From NCBI GenBank assembly GCA_949710005.1, contig OX453285.1, positions 6,157,132 to 6,221,131 on the forward strand: a stretch of DNA of 64,000 nt. Direction: 5' to 3'. This stretch comes from Ricordea florida (Eukaryota > Cnidaria > Anthozoa > Corallimorpharia > Ricordeidae). The position numbers and the translations under genes were made by a program. The notes under the pieces are model-generated. The model had not been told where the DNA came from. It did no database searches and worked only from the letters and a program-made list of their open reading frames with translations. Shown piece by piece: positions 19,322 to 31,160 of the stretch (the stretch's first letter is position 1; every line of letters begins with the position of its first letter).

Positions 19322-20792
19322 TATATGTTAAGCATTTAGTGGTATATCTACTGGTAGCAATTTGCTGAAAATAAGCAGTCTATGATTGCCCGTGGCTATT
19401 GCTTACATTGAGTGGAACTAAAACACAACCCCTTCCTCTTCCCGCCTAACTTAAACAATGCAAGGTTATAATGAAATCTTTGTAACTTCACCATAAAACC
19501 ATATCTCATATAATTATAAGGGGAACAAATAAATCTCGAAGTAGAAATTGTAGAGAACTGCCTGTACCAAAAGGTACAACTCTTGAAAAAATAACTTTTG
19601 TTAGATAATAGAGTCATGCTGTATCTGTTAAATTCTCTTTCACCTTGTTTGAATGCATCAAGTGTGAATTATTGAAGCGCGCGCGCCATTGATCAGCCGA
19701 AAAGCAGGAAGCATGGATCAACTTCCAGAAAGCCGTGCTCTATGATTGTTTGTAACTGTTTTGTGAACTTGGAAATTTTTAGACTGGATTTTCATTGAAA
19801 CACTAAAGGCGGATGCTAATTACTGTAATAACAACAACATCATTAGGTGACTGTTAGTTTCTCATAATCAAAGGCTCCTTCGAGCTACCTCATTGTATGT
19901 GGTAATTATTCTATGAAGTGCTGTCCTTTGTCTCTTTTCAAGCTAAGGAGTGTTCCATTTGTAAGGTGTTTTAGTTGAAAAGTGCATCACGTTAATAAGC
20001 CATTAGTTGAGCATGTTTATAGAAAAAAGGTCTTCATCTGATATTTATAACGTTTTGTTTTGACAGGAAACATAAATTTTAAGTGAGCAAGGAGTCTAGA
20101 TTTAAACGTTTATGTATGTATCGTTTATGTTCAACTGTTTTACAGTATATACACTTGGAAGCATATTGACAGATATGTTGGTCGCCTAACCTAGCAAGCG
20201 GCACTTTTCTTAGGTGTTAATCCAATTTGGTATTAATGAAAGATTACCTGGGAATGTGACGGCCGTAAAAATGCAGTATTTTTCCTCAAGTTAAAGGAAC
20301 CACGTTATGATATTTTGAGTAATTTCTTCGACGGCCTAAATTATGGTTAAAGTGTTGGGATTCTTCCAAGTAACCTTGACAAGAATGCTCAGTGGGACTC
20401 TCCATGAAATTTTCAGGGTGATTCACTAAATGCTGCATGCCAACACTGCGCACATAGAAATTACTATTTCCATAAAGTTGCCCCACATCTTATACTATTA
20501 AACAAAAGTATTTCTTTAATGTCGTTATCAAATAGGCACAAAAAGAATACTACACACATTACGATTACGCGATGTCGCGATACATTACAGTACAGCACAG
20601 AATACATTGTAAATAACGTATCGTTATTAAAAACTCATACAAAATGTAATTCCTAGTGGCAAATATAAAGAAAAAAATTCCATTTGTTGAGAAAATCTTC
20701 TTTTATATTCGACGCACGTTATGCGATATACCATTCTAAATTGATCTTGTACACAGTAATAACGGTTATTTATCGATCTTTTCTATAATTAC

Positions 20793-20844
20793 CTGTGAAA
20801 TAAAAATCCCCGCGAAACGCAGCTTGAGTTTTCTCTGGGTTATC
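20793..20844 (-). CDS. ACSM-like exon 11
   Basis: Encodes DNPEKTQAAFRGDFYFTG. Acceptor TTTTCAG, donor GTAATT. Phase 0 in, 1 out. Matches DNPExTxxxxRGDFYxTGDRG. Confidence 0.85.
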
Positions 20845-21015
20845 CTGAAAAAAGGTGCGAAAGAAAGTGTCATTTGATGAAAAAAAACAACATCTTTTAA
20901 GAAATTGAGAAGTAAAAACAGAAAAAAAGAAAAACAAAAAACAAACCAAAAAAATACCAAACCTACAAAGGAAGAAAACAAGAAATAAAATTCAATTAAA
21001 TGGAAATTATCCTAC

Positions 21016-21117
21016 CTTATAACGTGAAAATAGCCCCAATGGTCTTGTAGGTGCAGCACGAATAGCGATGTTGCCAATAACCCCAGGCGCAACTTCCTTC
21101 CCACTGTCATCGAGTAT
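21016..21117 (-). CDS. ACSM-like exon 10
   Basis: Encodes ILDDSGKEVAPGVIGNIAIR and RPLGLFSRYK. 34 codons, phase 0 both ends, donor GTAGGA. Matches the family DDxGxxxPPGxxGxIxIR segment. Confidence 0.85.
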
Positions 21118-21233
21118 CTTTAATTTCCAAAAACAGTAGAAAAACAAAAAGCAAAAATGAGTCAACAAAAATGGAGGAGATATAATGTCGTTCCCATCAT
21201 TTCCCTTACTTCTAACGGAGGGACGCTTTATGG

Positions 21234-21442
21234 TGGGATACGATACGACATGGTACGGTAAGATACGGTAAGGTTAGGTGCGATACGATACGATAATGTA
21301 GAGTAAGATATGATGCGATACGGCAAGATAGGGTACAGTAAGGTACAATACGATATGGTTCGTTCAACAGGTTACATATGAAACGGTACGATACGATACG
21401 CTATGGCACGGTAAGGTAGGGCACGATACGACACGATACGTG
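21234..21442. repeat. GATACGATACG/GGTACGGTAA minisatellite
   Basis: About 200 bases of short, imperfect 5- and 10-base units such as GATACGATACG and GGTAAGATACGG, lying against the donor of ACSM exon 9. Confidence 0.8.
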
Positions 21443-21444
21443 AC

Positions 21445-21525
21445 CTTCACGTCCAAACAGGATACAGGTCTACCCACAGAACCAGGCCTGGTTTCATCTC
21501 CTCGTGGTGTAATGGAAATGATTCC
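21445..21525 (-). CDS. ACSM-like exon 9
   Basis: Encodes GIISITPRGDETRPGSVGRP then VSCLDVK. Acceptor TTTGTAG, donor GTCACG (weak). 27 codons, phase 0 both ends. The xxPGSVGxP motif is typical. Confidence 0.75.
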
Positions 21526-22616
21526 CTACAAAGAGACGATAATATGTTAACTCCTTTGATGCTCAGGCTGCGCGGCAGTCACATTGCTATGAAGACCATG
21601 GACAACACTTTCGACCCTTTGCCATTCTAACAAAATCGACAACAGCTGCTTTGTTTTCACCTTAAAACTACATTGATTTATTGGCAGGCACTCATAAACT
21701 ATCCATCGAAAAACTGACTAATTATATAGACTGATTATAATAGTGGTGGTAGATGTTATCAAACGCAGCTCCAAGATGATAAAAATTGCTCATGATCATA
21801 TTGTTCTAAATTTGGTCAAAGGCCAAAGTCAGCGTTTATTTAACTTTCATTTTTTGAATAGTTTAAGAATTGATTTCTTAACAGTCTGGAGGTTTTTATT
21901 AAACATAGGGCTTTTCCAGCTAACGTTTTGTTAAGTATTTTTACCGTCTTTAGTGCCATTGTGATTTATGTGTTTCTTTTTTTTTTGCGCAGATAAAAAA
22001 AATGTAATTTGTTTCTGCACAGTATAAATTATATTAAATTATCTTATCATTTTTTTTAAATCAAATAGCCCATTACGTTGGTCTTAACTATACGGTTGGC
22101 ACACTTCTTCCATGCAATTATCTACCGCCCCAATCACTATTATTATTGGCTACTGCAGAATTGAAGCCACGCTATAAAGAAAACGCGCTTTAAGTAGGTT
22201 TATTCCATGTGCTACATCTGCACATGATTATTTGTAAAATATTGAAAGAATCTTGCATAATTTGTGAGAAGCAGAAAGAGTTAAAAAGACTGTTATTCCT
22301 TAATATACAAACTTTTTTTTTAATAATAACCCAGCATAAGATCATACATATAGTAGAGTTAGATACAGAAAGGAAAAGGAAAATAGAAGTGCTTTGTGTG
22401 ATGCAAACAAAGGGCACGGAAATAAAAGTTACAGCGAGTCAATTTTTAAAGTGGGCGGAAAGTTGCAGGAACTCTCGGGTCTGCGAGGCAAGTAAAGGAT
22501 GCTACATGAAACATAGTTGCCAGGGGTTTACGTGTTCATTAATCACCGCTCTTCGTTTTGAGTTGTCCTGTAATCTCATGACATTTAATGAAGCTATTGT
22601 TAACGCCATGGGCTAT

Positions 22617-23510
22617 CTATAAAGAGATTTTGTGCAAAAAAGTGTACCGGGAAGGAAGCGAACAGCTTGTTAAACCGAGAGTCATTGAGATAGTCGAAAC
22701 TCGCTTAATTCTTCCCGACCCACTTATATATAGCGTACATACAGAAAGTTGTCGAAAGAGCTTATATATTTCTACTTTATCGTTATTACTCATCTGGAAA
22801 TTCCAGTGTTTACCCTGCTGGCCAGAACTTCCCTCTGATATACAGCTTGTCGGGCTCAGCTCTGCTGAAAGAGGCCGGAATTCCGCGTTTTTAGCCCTTT
22901 TCAGGGTAGGCATTTGTTCCTTTCTGCGCTTGACGATCTCTGATGGTAAATCGGTAAACATCTGGCAGTTGGTTCCTCGAATGCCGTTTCCTAGAGCCAG
23001 GGTATTTTCACAGTCTTTATACCTAAGGAAACGTACAAGTATACGTCGTGGCCTCGAATTTTCTTTCTTTTTCCCCAACCGATGCCCGCGCTGGATTTCC
23101 ACTGATCGAGCATCCCTCAGGCCGATTTCGTTCTCAAGAAAATTCGTAGGACTTCCTCGGTATCTTTGCGTTCTACTTCTTCTCTGATGTTGTTGAACTT
23201 TATGTTTTCTCGCCTGGAGTAGGCCTCCAGGTACAGATCTTTAGTATGCAGCACCTGTGTTAGTGCTTGACTCTCCATATCTTTTCTTTGTAGTTCAGCC
23301 AACAGAGCACCGTGCTGGTCAATAGCCTTTCTGGGCCGTTAAACATTTTCCTTCCAGGGAGCTGCATCGCTGTTTTAACACCTCCAAGTCTTGCGAGGCA
23401 GTGGCTTTGAAGTCTTCGAGATTCTTTGTTCTTTCTTCCAGTGCAGTTAGCGTTGGTTCGATATTCTTTACTGAGATTTCGATATCGTAAAGCTTCTTCA
23501 GTTTATTCAT
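22617..23510 (-). mobile_element. LINE ORF1 remnant (L1-like RNA-binding protein)
   Basis: Three consecutive minus-strand frames form one decayed ORF1: a coiled coil (KNIEPTLTALEERTKNLED), then LYLEAYSRRENIKFNNIREE, then EIQRGHRLGKKK and RILVRFLRYKDCENTLAL. The YSRRENI-x-F-N-I-REE and R-HRLGK-x(n)-RPI-x-x-(R/K)F signatures are those of L1-type ORF1 proteins. Two frame breaks (around 23310 and 23110) and a missing ORF2 show it is dead. It lies in ACSM intron 8. Confidence 0.75.
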
Positions 23511-23519
23511 TATCCACGC

Positions 23520-23705
23520 CAGCTATTATCTTATTATTAGCGTTGTTATTGTTTATATCACTATCATTACTATTATAACTAATATTATAAGTATTTTATA
23601 TGTTAGTTTTATTATTTTTAGTATTAGTAGTAGTAGTAGTATTGGTAGTAGCAGTAATATTATTATTACTATTATCAGAATTTTATTATTATTATCATTG
23701 TTATT
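23520..23705. repeat. Trinucleotide-rich (ATT/AGT)n tract
   Basis: Imperfect ATT, TAG and AGT units over about 180 bases just beyond ACSM exon 8. Confidence 0.8.
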
Positions 23706-23736
23706 ATTCAATGGTGGCAGCGAATGACTCATTTAC

Positions 23737-24094
23737 CGTCTCTGTTTGGCCATAAAGCACCCTGATGTCCAATCCAGTTTTGTGTTTCCAGTCGATCAAA
23801 GTTTCGGGTGCCACAGGCTCCCCAGTAGTGGTACAGTGACGCAGCTTAGGACAGTGGAAGCTCTTTAGATTTAGCTTCAAAGTGTCAAAAATTGTGGATG
23901 GAGGCAACAAGACGCTTGAGACTGGATACTTCTGAAGCATGAGTAAAGTTGCCTCAGTGGATAATGGTTCGCAGTGTATAAAGATTCCCGCTCCAACAGA
24001 CCAAGGAAGAGTTAGACCATGCACAATCATCGGCCTCCAGCCCGTGCTGGTAAGACACCAAAACAGGTCCTCTGAAGTGAATCCAAACTCTTTA
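23737..24094 (-). CDS. ACSM-like exon 8, large catalytic exon
   Basis: 358 bases encoding KEFGFTSEDLFWCLTSTGW, TTTGEPVAPETLIDWKHKTG and ending LYGQTET, the adenylate-binding motif. Acceptor ACTTTTAG lies beside the microsatellite; donor GTAAAT. Phase 2 in, 0 out. The long LV-repeat frame that precedes it in the same reading frame is microsatellite, not protein. Confidence 0.9.
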
Positions 24095-24107
24095 CTAAAA
24101 GTAAGCA

Positions 24108-24475
24108 AATATGTAAATAAGTAAATAAGTAATAATAATACCAATACTAATACTAATACTAATACCAATACCAATACCAATACCAATACCAATACCAATA
24201 CCAATACACATACCAATACCGATACCGATACTTGTACCAATACCAATACCAATACCAATGCTAATACTAGTACTAATAGTAATATTAATAGTAATAGTAA
24301 TAGTAATAGTAATAGTAAGAGTAAGAGTAAGACTAAGACTAAGACTAAGACTAAGACTAATAATAAGACTAATATTTATACTAATACTAGTACTAAAATT
24401 TATACTAATACTAATACTAATATTTATACTAATACTAATACTAATATTTATACTACTAATAATAATAATGTAGTA
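24108..24475. repeat. (ACCAAT/ACTAAT)n microsatellite
   Basis: Six-base units ACCAAT, ACTAAT, AGTAAT and ACTAAG in blocks over about 365 bases, directly beside the ACSM exon 8 acceptor. Frames across it (poly-LV) are artefacts. Confidence 0.9.
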
Positions 24476-24615
24476 GGGGGCTAGGATGGGGCTATACTCG
24501 AAGGCCCAGACCGATTTTCTGATTTGAGTTTATTGCATTACGCGCTAGTACGTGGCCCCACTCTCTTTTCTTCCATGGAATCGAGTCAAGCGACCTTACC
24601 ATCTTGAGGTCTGCC

Positions 24616-24960
24616 TTATGTTTGCATGCCTTCACGTTCAAGCCGTACTTCTCTTTGTGATAGGCAGAAATAGTTGACATCATGCTGCATAGTTACTGCG
24701 TCAGTATGGTCAGTCGGTTGGTGGTATACCTCGGTAATCACCCCAGTGTCGGGTGGTATTTCAATTGCTAGTCGAGGGGGGTTGTGTGGGCCAGTATAGT
24801 TGTATCCAGGTAGGGTCCAACCCTTCTTAGGCGCGGGAAGCTTCCCAATAGTCAAATGGATGCCGAGCCCTGCGCCATTGAGGTCAGCTCTATTGGTTCT
24901 ATACGGTTTGTGTGGCCTGACCTTTGTGGGCATTTGGTCGAGCAACTCACGCTCCATTTT
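24616..24960 (-). pseudogene. PLA2-like capsid-associated domain (element B)
   Basis: The 3' part of a larger minus-strand frame (24616-25506) encodes LPGYNYTGPHNPP (calcium-loop-like) and, further on, QHDVNYFC (His-Asp active-site dyad). This is the layout of parvovirus VP1-type phospholipase A2 domains that breach endosomal membranes. The loop reads GPHNP rather than GPG(N), so activity is doubtful. Upstream residues of this frame are probably out-of-frame relics of the zinc-ribbon gene. Confidence 0.6.
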
Positions 24961-25166
24961 CTCGACTAAAGGACTGGCTTTTTCCTTACCATAGTCTAGT
25001 GCTTTCGTCTGTAACGCGAGGTTTCTCATAGCCTCGGAAGGGTAGTACCTACCCGATTCAATGATTTTCTTGGCGAGGAAATGGACACTCTTGCTTAGGA
25101 AAGACTCGGTAGCTGTGTCAGCAGCATCGCTGAGAAACCCTCTGCTCTCTGCGCAAGAGGGCAAAG

Positions 25167-25343
25167 TTACTCTCTCGGCAGAGACTGAATCTTTCTGATA
25201 CCACATACCGCACATTTGACCTTGAGCATGTTGCGACCATTCTTCGTGGTCACAGTCCTCGCGGTGCCTTCCACGTTGCGGGTCACTGGTTTGTCTCTCA
25301 CGCAGTACACTTTCATCGCTGTATATTTCACTGAGGACCTCAT
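25167..25343 (-). pseudogene. Zinc-ribbon gene copy (element B)
   Basis: Within a minus-strand frame, MKVYCVRDKPVTRN and KNGRNMLKVKCAVCGIRK match the element-A protein at 2637-2813, including an acidic residue (D here, E there) where the first knuckle should have its second Cys. About 50 codons to the stop at 25167. Confidence 0.65.
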
Positions 25344-25499
25344 TCTTACGTACATCTGTAGAGAATATAGCGAGGATGTCATGGAAGCTCGTGTCTATAT
25401 TCCTCTCGTTCAGGAGAAGCAGGCAATAGTGCCCGCACCTCACACACTTGAGAGACTGTAGCTGGTTGTCGTTGTGGAGGAAGCGTGCCTTTCCTACGC

Positions 25500-25740
25500 T
25501 CTTCAACTACAGTTCCTACTTCATCATGGGTGGCATGCCGAAGGAAACGAAGTAATCATAGAAGCCACTACATGTGCGCCGTCAGCAAACCCAGTAGGTC
25601 CCTATACTTCCAAAATCACTCATGTTAATGATGCAGGGAGAGTGGTGTAGGGGTTTTCGCGGCGGAAGAATATCCCTTTGATATCGATGTTGAGGTAGTC
25701 GAACCAACGTCGCAAGTCAACGTTCTAAAGCAGGATGTCT
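25500..25740 (-). pseudogene. Adenain-like protease remnant (element B)
   Basis: Minus-strand scraps in changing frames include RRWFDYLNIDIKGIFFRREN, GTYWVC and FVSFGMPP. They follow the order seen in Polinton proteases around the catalytic His (normally GTHWV, here Tyr) and the (Y)FDSFGxPP segment. Stops and a lost His show it is inactive. Confidence 0.55.
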
Positions 25741-26101
25741 CGTAACCGGGGCTTCATTCCATAGTCACGCAAGTTCCGATGAAGGGCGGTGGGTTGATCT
25801 GCATACCCTTTCCTTCTGGGAGAGGGTGTGCGAAGTGCAGCCCCTTGCCAAACACGTTTTTGATGAGGTCAAGATCAATAGCGATGGCCACTCCTAAAGA
25901 CGCAGGCATCTCGAGAAACCCTCCTTCCGATCTTCTCCGGTTTAGCGTGCAGCGTCACGGCAGATCTTGTACTGGAAGCCTTTCTGTAACTACCCTTTTG
26001 CCCGGCTGTTAACACATTCTTCAACGGGTGGTAAGCTGTCCTCATACTGCATATGTATAAGGGGTAACTTCTTCTTGCTCAGACGAGAACCAATGCGTTG
26101 C

Positions 26102-27313
26102 CTAACTTAGCACAAACTCTTTCTCGTTTAGGATCGCAGCGTAGATAATGTAGTCGGTGGCGGCCGCTTGTGTTAGCCTATAATGCAAGGTCAGACTTCT
26201 TGGGTCGCCAGTGACATTCACCTTGGAACCACTGAGATCGACGTTTATGATTGAGTAGAGTGTGGCGATGTTGGCGATTTGCAACTGAGCGCTTGAGTTT
26301 TTCCGGTATTGGAAATCCATCGAGTCGTTGAGGATCCGCAATTTGCAGTCACCCGCATACTCTATGTCGGTAAAGAAGTCGATTCCATCCTGTAGACGGC
26401 ATGTGGACAGCATCGAGTGGCCGTTGGCAGCACTGAGTTTGAACGTATGGCAGCAATAAGGGTTCCTCGTGAGCGTATTCAATTTCGGGGTTCGCTGAAA
26501 GAAGATGAAGACATGCTTGAGGTCCTTGATGTCCGCCGTGATCAGCCAGGTGCTGCTTGCATCCCTTCGGTTTGGACTGGGGTATAGCCTTTCTTTCCAC
26601 TGAGTAGGTTTCAGGAAGGCCTCATTGACTAGTTTTTGTCCTTTGAATGTCAGCTTCGGTCGTGGGGACCAACAATTCCAGCCTTCGGACAACGATACTA
26701 CGCCCGGTACCAGCACCATCGTTTTGGAAAATCATCTCATCCTCTTTCTGCAGCACGTTCTCGAATTCAATATACACGCGGGTCAATAGTTTGTCTTGAA
26801 ATTTCTCGAAGAAAGTGGTGGTTGAAGGGGATGACGGTTTCAACCCTGCTCCCCCCCCCCTCCTGCTGCCCCCCATGTGAAACTGCCGGCGGCGACTGTT
26901 ACAGTTGTGTTATCGGTGTGAGGGTGCCAAAACTGGCTCTCCGCCGCGCTTCTTGCATAATCATCCGAATAGTCTAACAAGTCCTTGATGAAGATGATTT
27001 TGTGGATGTCGTCGGCTTTGTAAAAGGTCCTCCCATAGGAATTAACGGTTAGGTTTTTTATCAGTAAGAACGAGCGTTTGATTGGCGCGGACTGCGTGCA
27101 GGCATCGATCGCCGCCCCATCCTCGAAAGCCTCGAATATGTAATCAGCTTAGAGATAGGAGATGTAGTATTCATAGATATTGCCCCTGTCCTTCTTAGCA
27201 AACTTTCTCCCGGTCTACTGTTGGCGTTCGCCGTCAATCGGGGACGCCAGCGTGCTGCACAGGTTAAACTGGATGTCGTCTACCTTCTCGATATGCTTTG
27301 GTGTTGTGAACAT
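26102..27313 (-). pseudogene. Major capsid protein remnant (element B)
   Basis: Frames 27313-26880, 26876-26622 and 26719-26102 overlap in series. The first starts MFTTPKHIEKVDDIQFNLC and includes KIIFIKDLLDYSDDYARSA. The second has KFQDKLLTRVYIEFENVLQK. The third has KLTFKGQKLVNEAFLKPTQW and a C-terminal strand-rich part with NIATLYSIINVDLS. This reads as a double-jelly-roll capsid protein of adintovirus-like type, with at least two frame breaks and one stop. Confidence 0.6.
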
Positions 27314-27399
27314 AGTATATAGCTATAGGATGTTTTTCTTGAGAGCTCATTTGCAAGGATTCGTAAGCGTCTTGGTCGGTACCAGGTACTTGTACGCCT

Positions 27400-27620
27400 T
27401 ATTACTTGTTGGAACTTATCGCCTTGCTACTACACCACAACCTTCCCAAGCGTATGACCCACTTTCTTGGCCGTCGCGTTCGCAGCATTCTTAGCGGCCC
27501 GTGTCGCCGCTGTCTTGAATACCCTTCCAGTGGTCCTAGTACTGTCTCGGACCACACCTGAACCTTAGTGCTTGTAACGGTACCAACCAAAATGTTCAAT
27601 ATAGAGCTTTGCCCACGCAC
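27400..27620 (-). pseudogene. Small basic core-like protein remnant (element B)
   Basis: A minus-strand frame near 27550-27430 reads TGRVFKTAATRAAKNAANATAKKVG, rich in Lys, Arg and Ala, as in the DNA-binding core or pX-like proteins that follow the penton in these elements. It is interrupted by stops. Confidence 0.4.
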
Positions 27621-27659
27621 TCGGACGGCTCATCGTATATGACATCGCTACAAACACTT

Positions 27660-28225
27660 AGAGAACATTTACTCCTCCTCCTCCTCGATCATCAGGCTCA
27701 ACGCCATGGGGATCCCGTTGAGGCCCGAGGTTTTGCTATGCCCATCCGAGACCAGAATCCTTATAGAGTTGCTCAGTTTATACCTTACAGGGTGCCACTC
27801 GAAGCAAAAGGGTTCTTTTTAGAAGGGGTAACTGAAGATGAGGTCTGACGTGGAGAAGGTAAACAGTATTTTGCTGTCTATATCGTTCGCCCGACACGAG
27901 ATTAAGTCGGAGTGAATGAGGATCCATTCAAACCCACTTCTCATGTTAGGAATCTTGTTTCCAGTGAAAGTCGTCGCTTCTATCAACACCTTCTTCTCGT
28001 TACCTCGGTGAATTCCCCTTGGGTGAGGTTAGGCTCGAAGTCCTTGTGCACTGCGTTTACATATCGTAAAAGGGTGGAATCAAAATACAGATCATAAAGT
28101 GTCCCTTGCTCTCGTCATTCGGGTCGACGAGCCCAGTCTGAGACTGGAGGAAGCATTTGATATCTGTCTCGTCGTACATGCCATTGGGGAACGTCACTGT
28201 CTGCCACTCTTCTCCTGTATCCATC
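27660..28225 (-). pseudogene. Penton-like protein remnant (element B)
   Basis: ATG at 28225 begins a frame with WQTVTFPNGMYDETDIKCFL, the usual F-P-(D/N)-G-x-Y opening. After several shifts it continues with LFTFSTSDLIFSYPF and SKTSGLNGIPMALSLM, matching the DxLFxFSTSDLxxSYPF and LNGI-x-(W/P) segments of penton-type proteins. Frame changes and stops throughout. Confidence 0.55.
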
Positions 28226-28481
28226 CTCCCTCTTAGTTAGTTATTCTCATAGCTTTCCGCTATGTTGTACTAAGACTAACCCTTGGTGGTAAGTCTCTTT
28301 AAAGGCGCTTTGTAGTTCTTCCTTATGTCTAGTGCAATCGGTGGTTTGAAGTAGATAGTCAAATCGTGAGTCGTCTGATTGGCATGGATCGGTTGTCACT
28401 CTGCATTATCCCAGTCTGATACTAGGTTGAATATCATCGTGCTATAAAATAAATGCCAATTTTTTTGGGCTTGATATTTGG

Positions 28482-30450
28482 TTATGATGCGCCCGAAGCA
28501 AGGACACCACTTGGCAACGGAGTTCGGTTGACGTGTTGATGGATGTTCAAATCAATGGCGGACAACGTCACCTTTTCGACGTGCATGCCATAAATGATAT
28601 GCCCCTTGCTTTTAATGGTGTCCATCCCATGCGATAGCTGCTTCCTCCCAAAAAGCGTCTCCTTGTACTGCTCAAACGTTATCTTCTTCTTGACGGCACA
28701 CTTTGCACACCTTCGCTTTTCGGGAATGCCGTATTGCTCCTTCGACACGTTATACAAAAAGTTGTCCATGAGGATCTTGCTGTTCTCGATGATCGTTATC
28801 CCAGTATACACGGGCTTGTTGAGGGGTAGTCTACTCTTGTGCATATGGATGCCCGCCAAGTTGTTGGAGAACACCACGTGCCTTTAATGCAAGGGACTGG
28901 CAACCAATTTCCTGATTTTTTCCGTCTCCTGGCTGCTCACAGTCCTTATGTCAACGCGCTTCCGCAAACGCTCCTTGGTCTTACCGAACATCGAGTTGTT
29001 CATGAGCTTGCAGAGGTTCTTCTCAAACTCGCTCTTTGCACCCTTCCTAAACTCTGTGTTCATTCGGATGTGTAGCTCCATTCATTATACTTGTTCGAAC
29101 TCTAACATCTATATGCAACCGTGTCAGTCGCATGCCTCGTAGGTTCCTGTAATGCACGACAAAGTTGACCTTATCATGAAGCGTTAGCAGCAGCTTCTTC
29201 CTGACCGGCGTTTTCAGGCCCAAGTCGCCCATCAGACTCCTCTAATAGTCCGACATCAACTCGTCATCTACCACCTTCTTCTTCGGCGCTAGAGGGTAGC
29301 TGTTGTGTTTCCTGTGCAACCCCACCGGGTACTCGAAATCAATCTCAAGGATTTGACCGTGCTTCGCACCCTTGTTTTGTAAGGATCTCTTCCTTTGTGG
29401 ACTTAACACGCTTCCATTTGAAATCCATTTTTGCTCTTGGCCCACCCGTAGAAGTTGTTCGAGTCAAGGTACTTGATGTGCTTCTTCGGGTTGCTAATGT
29501 CGAAGTCCGATAGCCCTGGGTGGTTCGCCTTAGCATACCTCTTGCTCACCATCGAGAAACCCCCACGCATTCATCTTTTGATAAAGAGATGCACCTCGAG
29601 ATCGGTAAAAAGATCCAGGTAGAACCCAGTATTCTTCAGGAGCGCATCCCAACTCAAACACTGCGGTTTCTAATAATGTGCAGGATCCAATCAATACCGC
29701 TCTTGACGTAGGTCACGGAAATTCTCGAACATGCACGTCCGCGAGCACCATCACATCAGTCTTCATGTAAAGATTGTGATAATCGCCTAGAGTGTTGCAC
29801 CCAAATTTCTCTCAGACCTTCCACGCATGTAACTACTCCTTGTCCTTGAAGTGCTCGTCATTAAGCTTACAGTAGAACCTCTCCTTGCTCGGCAGGTTTG
29901 TCTTGTTGAATCACTCCAACGCGAGCTTGTACTCGAAGGAGTAGATAACCTTTTCGTAAAGCAGCTTTCTCCCCCTTGACATGCCGACGTGACCCTTAAC
30001 GCCTTCCTCGGTAACGCGCTTATATATAATTACTAGCTAGTGAGTCGAGACTGGCTTGCATAAAGTTCAGGCTGTCGATTAAAGGCAGACCCCAACAGAG
30101 AACGTGATGTACTTATCCTTGTTGTTCGCAATACATTTCACTTCTCTACGCAACTGCGACACCGCTTACATCAAATGGTGAGCGTCGTGGTACCTGTCTG
30201 CTATGTGGCAATGCTCCTTGACAGACTCCTTGTGGTTCCGGCTCAGCAAAGGTTCCGTGCAGAACATGCACGTCTCCGGATTCTCTCAGACCAGAGCTCT
30301 ATCTGCTCCTTTAATCTTTCAACCGACTCATTGAGCTCCATCCCCACAAAATCCCCATCGAGCGTATTAAAAACGTGTCTTGATCTCACTTTCAGCTAGG
30401 CTGACGAACCTTGCCTTCGTCTCCCTCACAAACACCAGAAGATCCCCACT
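28482..30450 (-). pseudogene. Family-B DNA polymerase remnant (element B)
   Basis: In order on the minus strand: CMFCTEPLLSRNHKESVKEH (zinc/HNH-like), an FGCNTLGDYHNLYMKTDV segment, KHIKYLDSNNFYGWAKSK (palm motif A region), HGQILEIDFEYPVGLHRKHN, FEKNLCKLMNNSMFGKTKE (motif B) and FSNNLAGIHMHKSRLPLNKP. These are signatures of protein-primed-type viral/mitochondrial polymerases (DNA_pol_B_2 family). The Asp of YLDSNNFYG is present, but motif C was not found and frames change many times. Dead copy. Confidence 0.75.
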
Positions 30451-30492
30451 AATCTCGTGATCCTCTGCCACCACCATCACACACGAAGCCAA

Positions 30493-31160
30493 TCACGAAA
30501 ATTGTTCTAATAAAAACCCCTCGTATTCCGCAACCACGTCCAGTTCCAATATTGGAGCAAGCCCCTGACCTCCTCCTCCGATTTTGGTCCAAATAACATT
30601 CGCAAAACATCTGACGAATATCTCGTAGCCGCCATCACAACATGTACTAGGGTGCATATTTTTTCTAAATAGAAAATATTTCTGGATCAGTTCATCCGGA
30701 ATACTTAGCGGGCTACTCCCTATTGAACAAACGTGGTAGACAAATGCACCCCAAACAACCATAATATAGGATGCCTGTCCCCTTCGTGGTTATCAGCTAT
30801 ATTCTCCACACCCGCTTGGCAGAGAGATGCCAGAGAAACCAGTCGTGAGGTTTTCGAAGCGATGCCTAAAGCAGGAGAATAACCCCTTCCCCAAAAAATC
30901 CTTTCCCCTTTTTTCGTCTTCTTTCTCGTCGCCAACTCACATTGTTCTAAAAAAGCATCAATTTCTTCAAAATCCTCGAGGAATATGCCGGGGTCAGGGA
31001 TATAGTGCCAGAACCTATCCCTAATACATCCCGAACAGTGGCTATGCAGCCCACATCTCCCACATTTAGGACAGGCGAGGACACTCACAATCAGGAATTG
31101 TTTGTCACAGTACTGCGCGTTTTTAAGCTGCCACTGGACCTCGTCCAAACCCAGCGCCAA
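30493..31160 (-). pseudogene. Cys-rich and adjacent frames at the 5' end of element B
   Basis: Frame 31160-30720 has CPKCGRCGLHSHCSGCIRDR, a possible zinc site, and then an acidic stretch. Frame 30762-30493 follows with CCDGGYEIFVRCFANVIW. Both lie upstream of the polymerase remnant in the same direction and share its GC-rich composition. I do not recognise the family; it may be the N-terminal extension of the polymerase or a separate gene. Confidence 0.35.

Larger units (their letters stand above)
24490..31160 (-). mobile_element. Element B: decayed Polinton/adintovirus-like element
   Basis: Minus-strand order, right to left: Cys-rich frame, family-B polymerase, penton-like, basic core-like, major capsid, adenain-like protease, zinc-ribbon, PLA2-like. 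All are broken by shifts and stops. The segment is visibly more GC-rich than its flanks. The polymerase belongs to a different family-B lineage from that of element C (YLDSNNFYGWA motif A against VDVTSLYP). No integrase or terminal repeats were seen. It sits in ACSM intron 7 in the same orientation as the gene. Confidence 0.75.

Noticed and set aside
22588..23187. 199-residue plus-strand frame
   Set aside because: It is antisense to the L1-like ORF1 remnant, whose motifs are clear on the minus strand.
23704..24258. A 184-residue frame beginning with a long LV repeat
   Set aside because: The repeat part is the microsatellite read as protein. Only 23737-24094 is coding, as an ACSM-like exon with splice sites.
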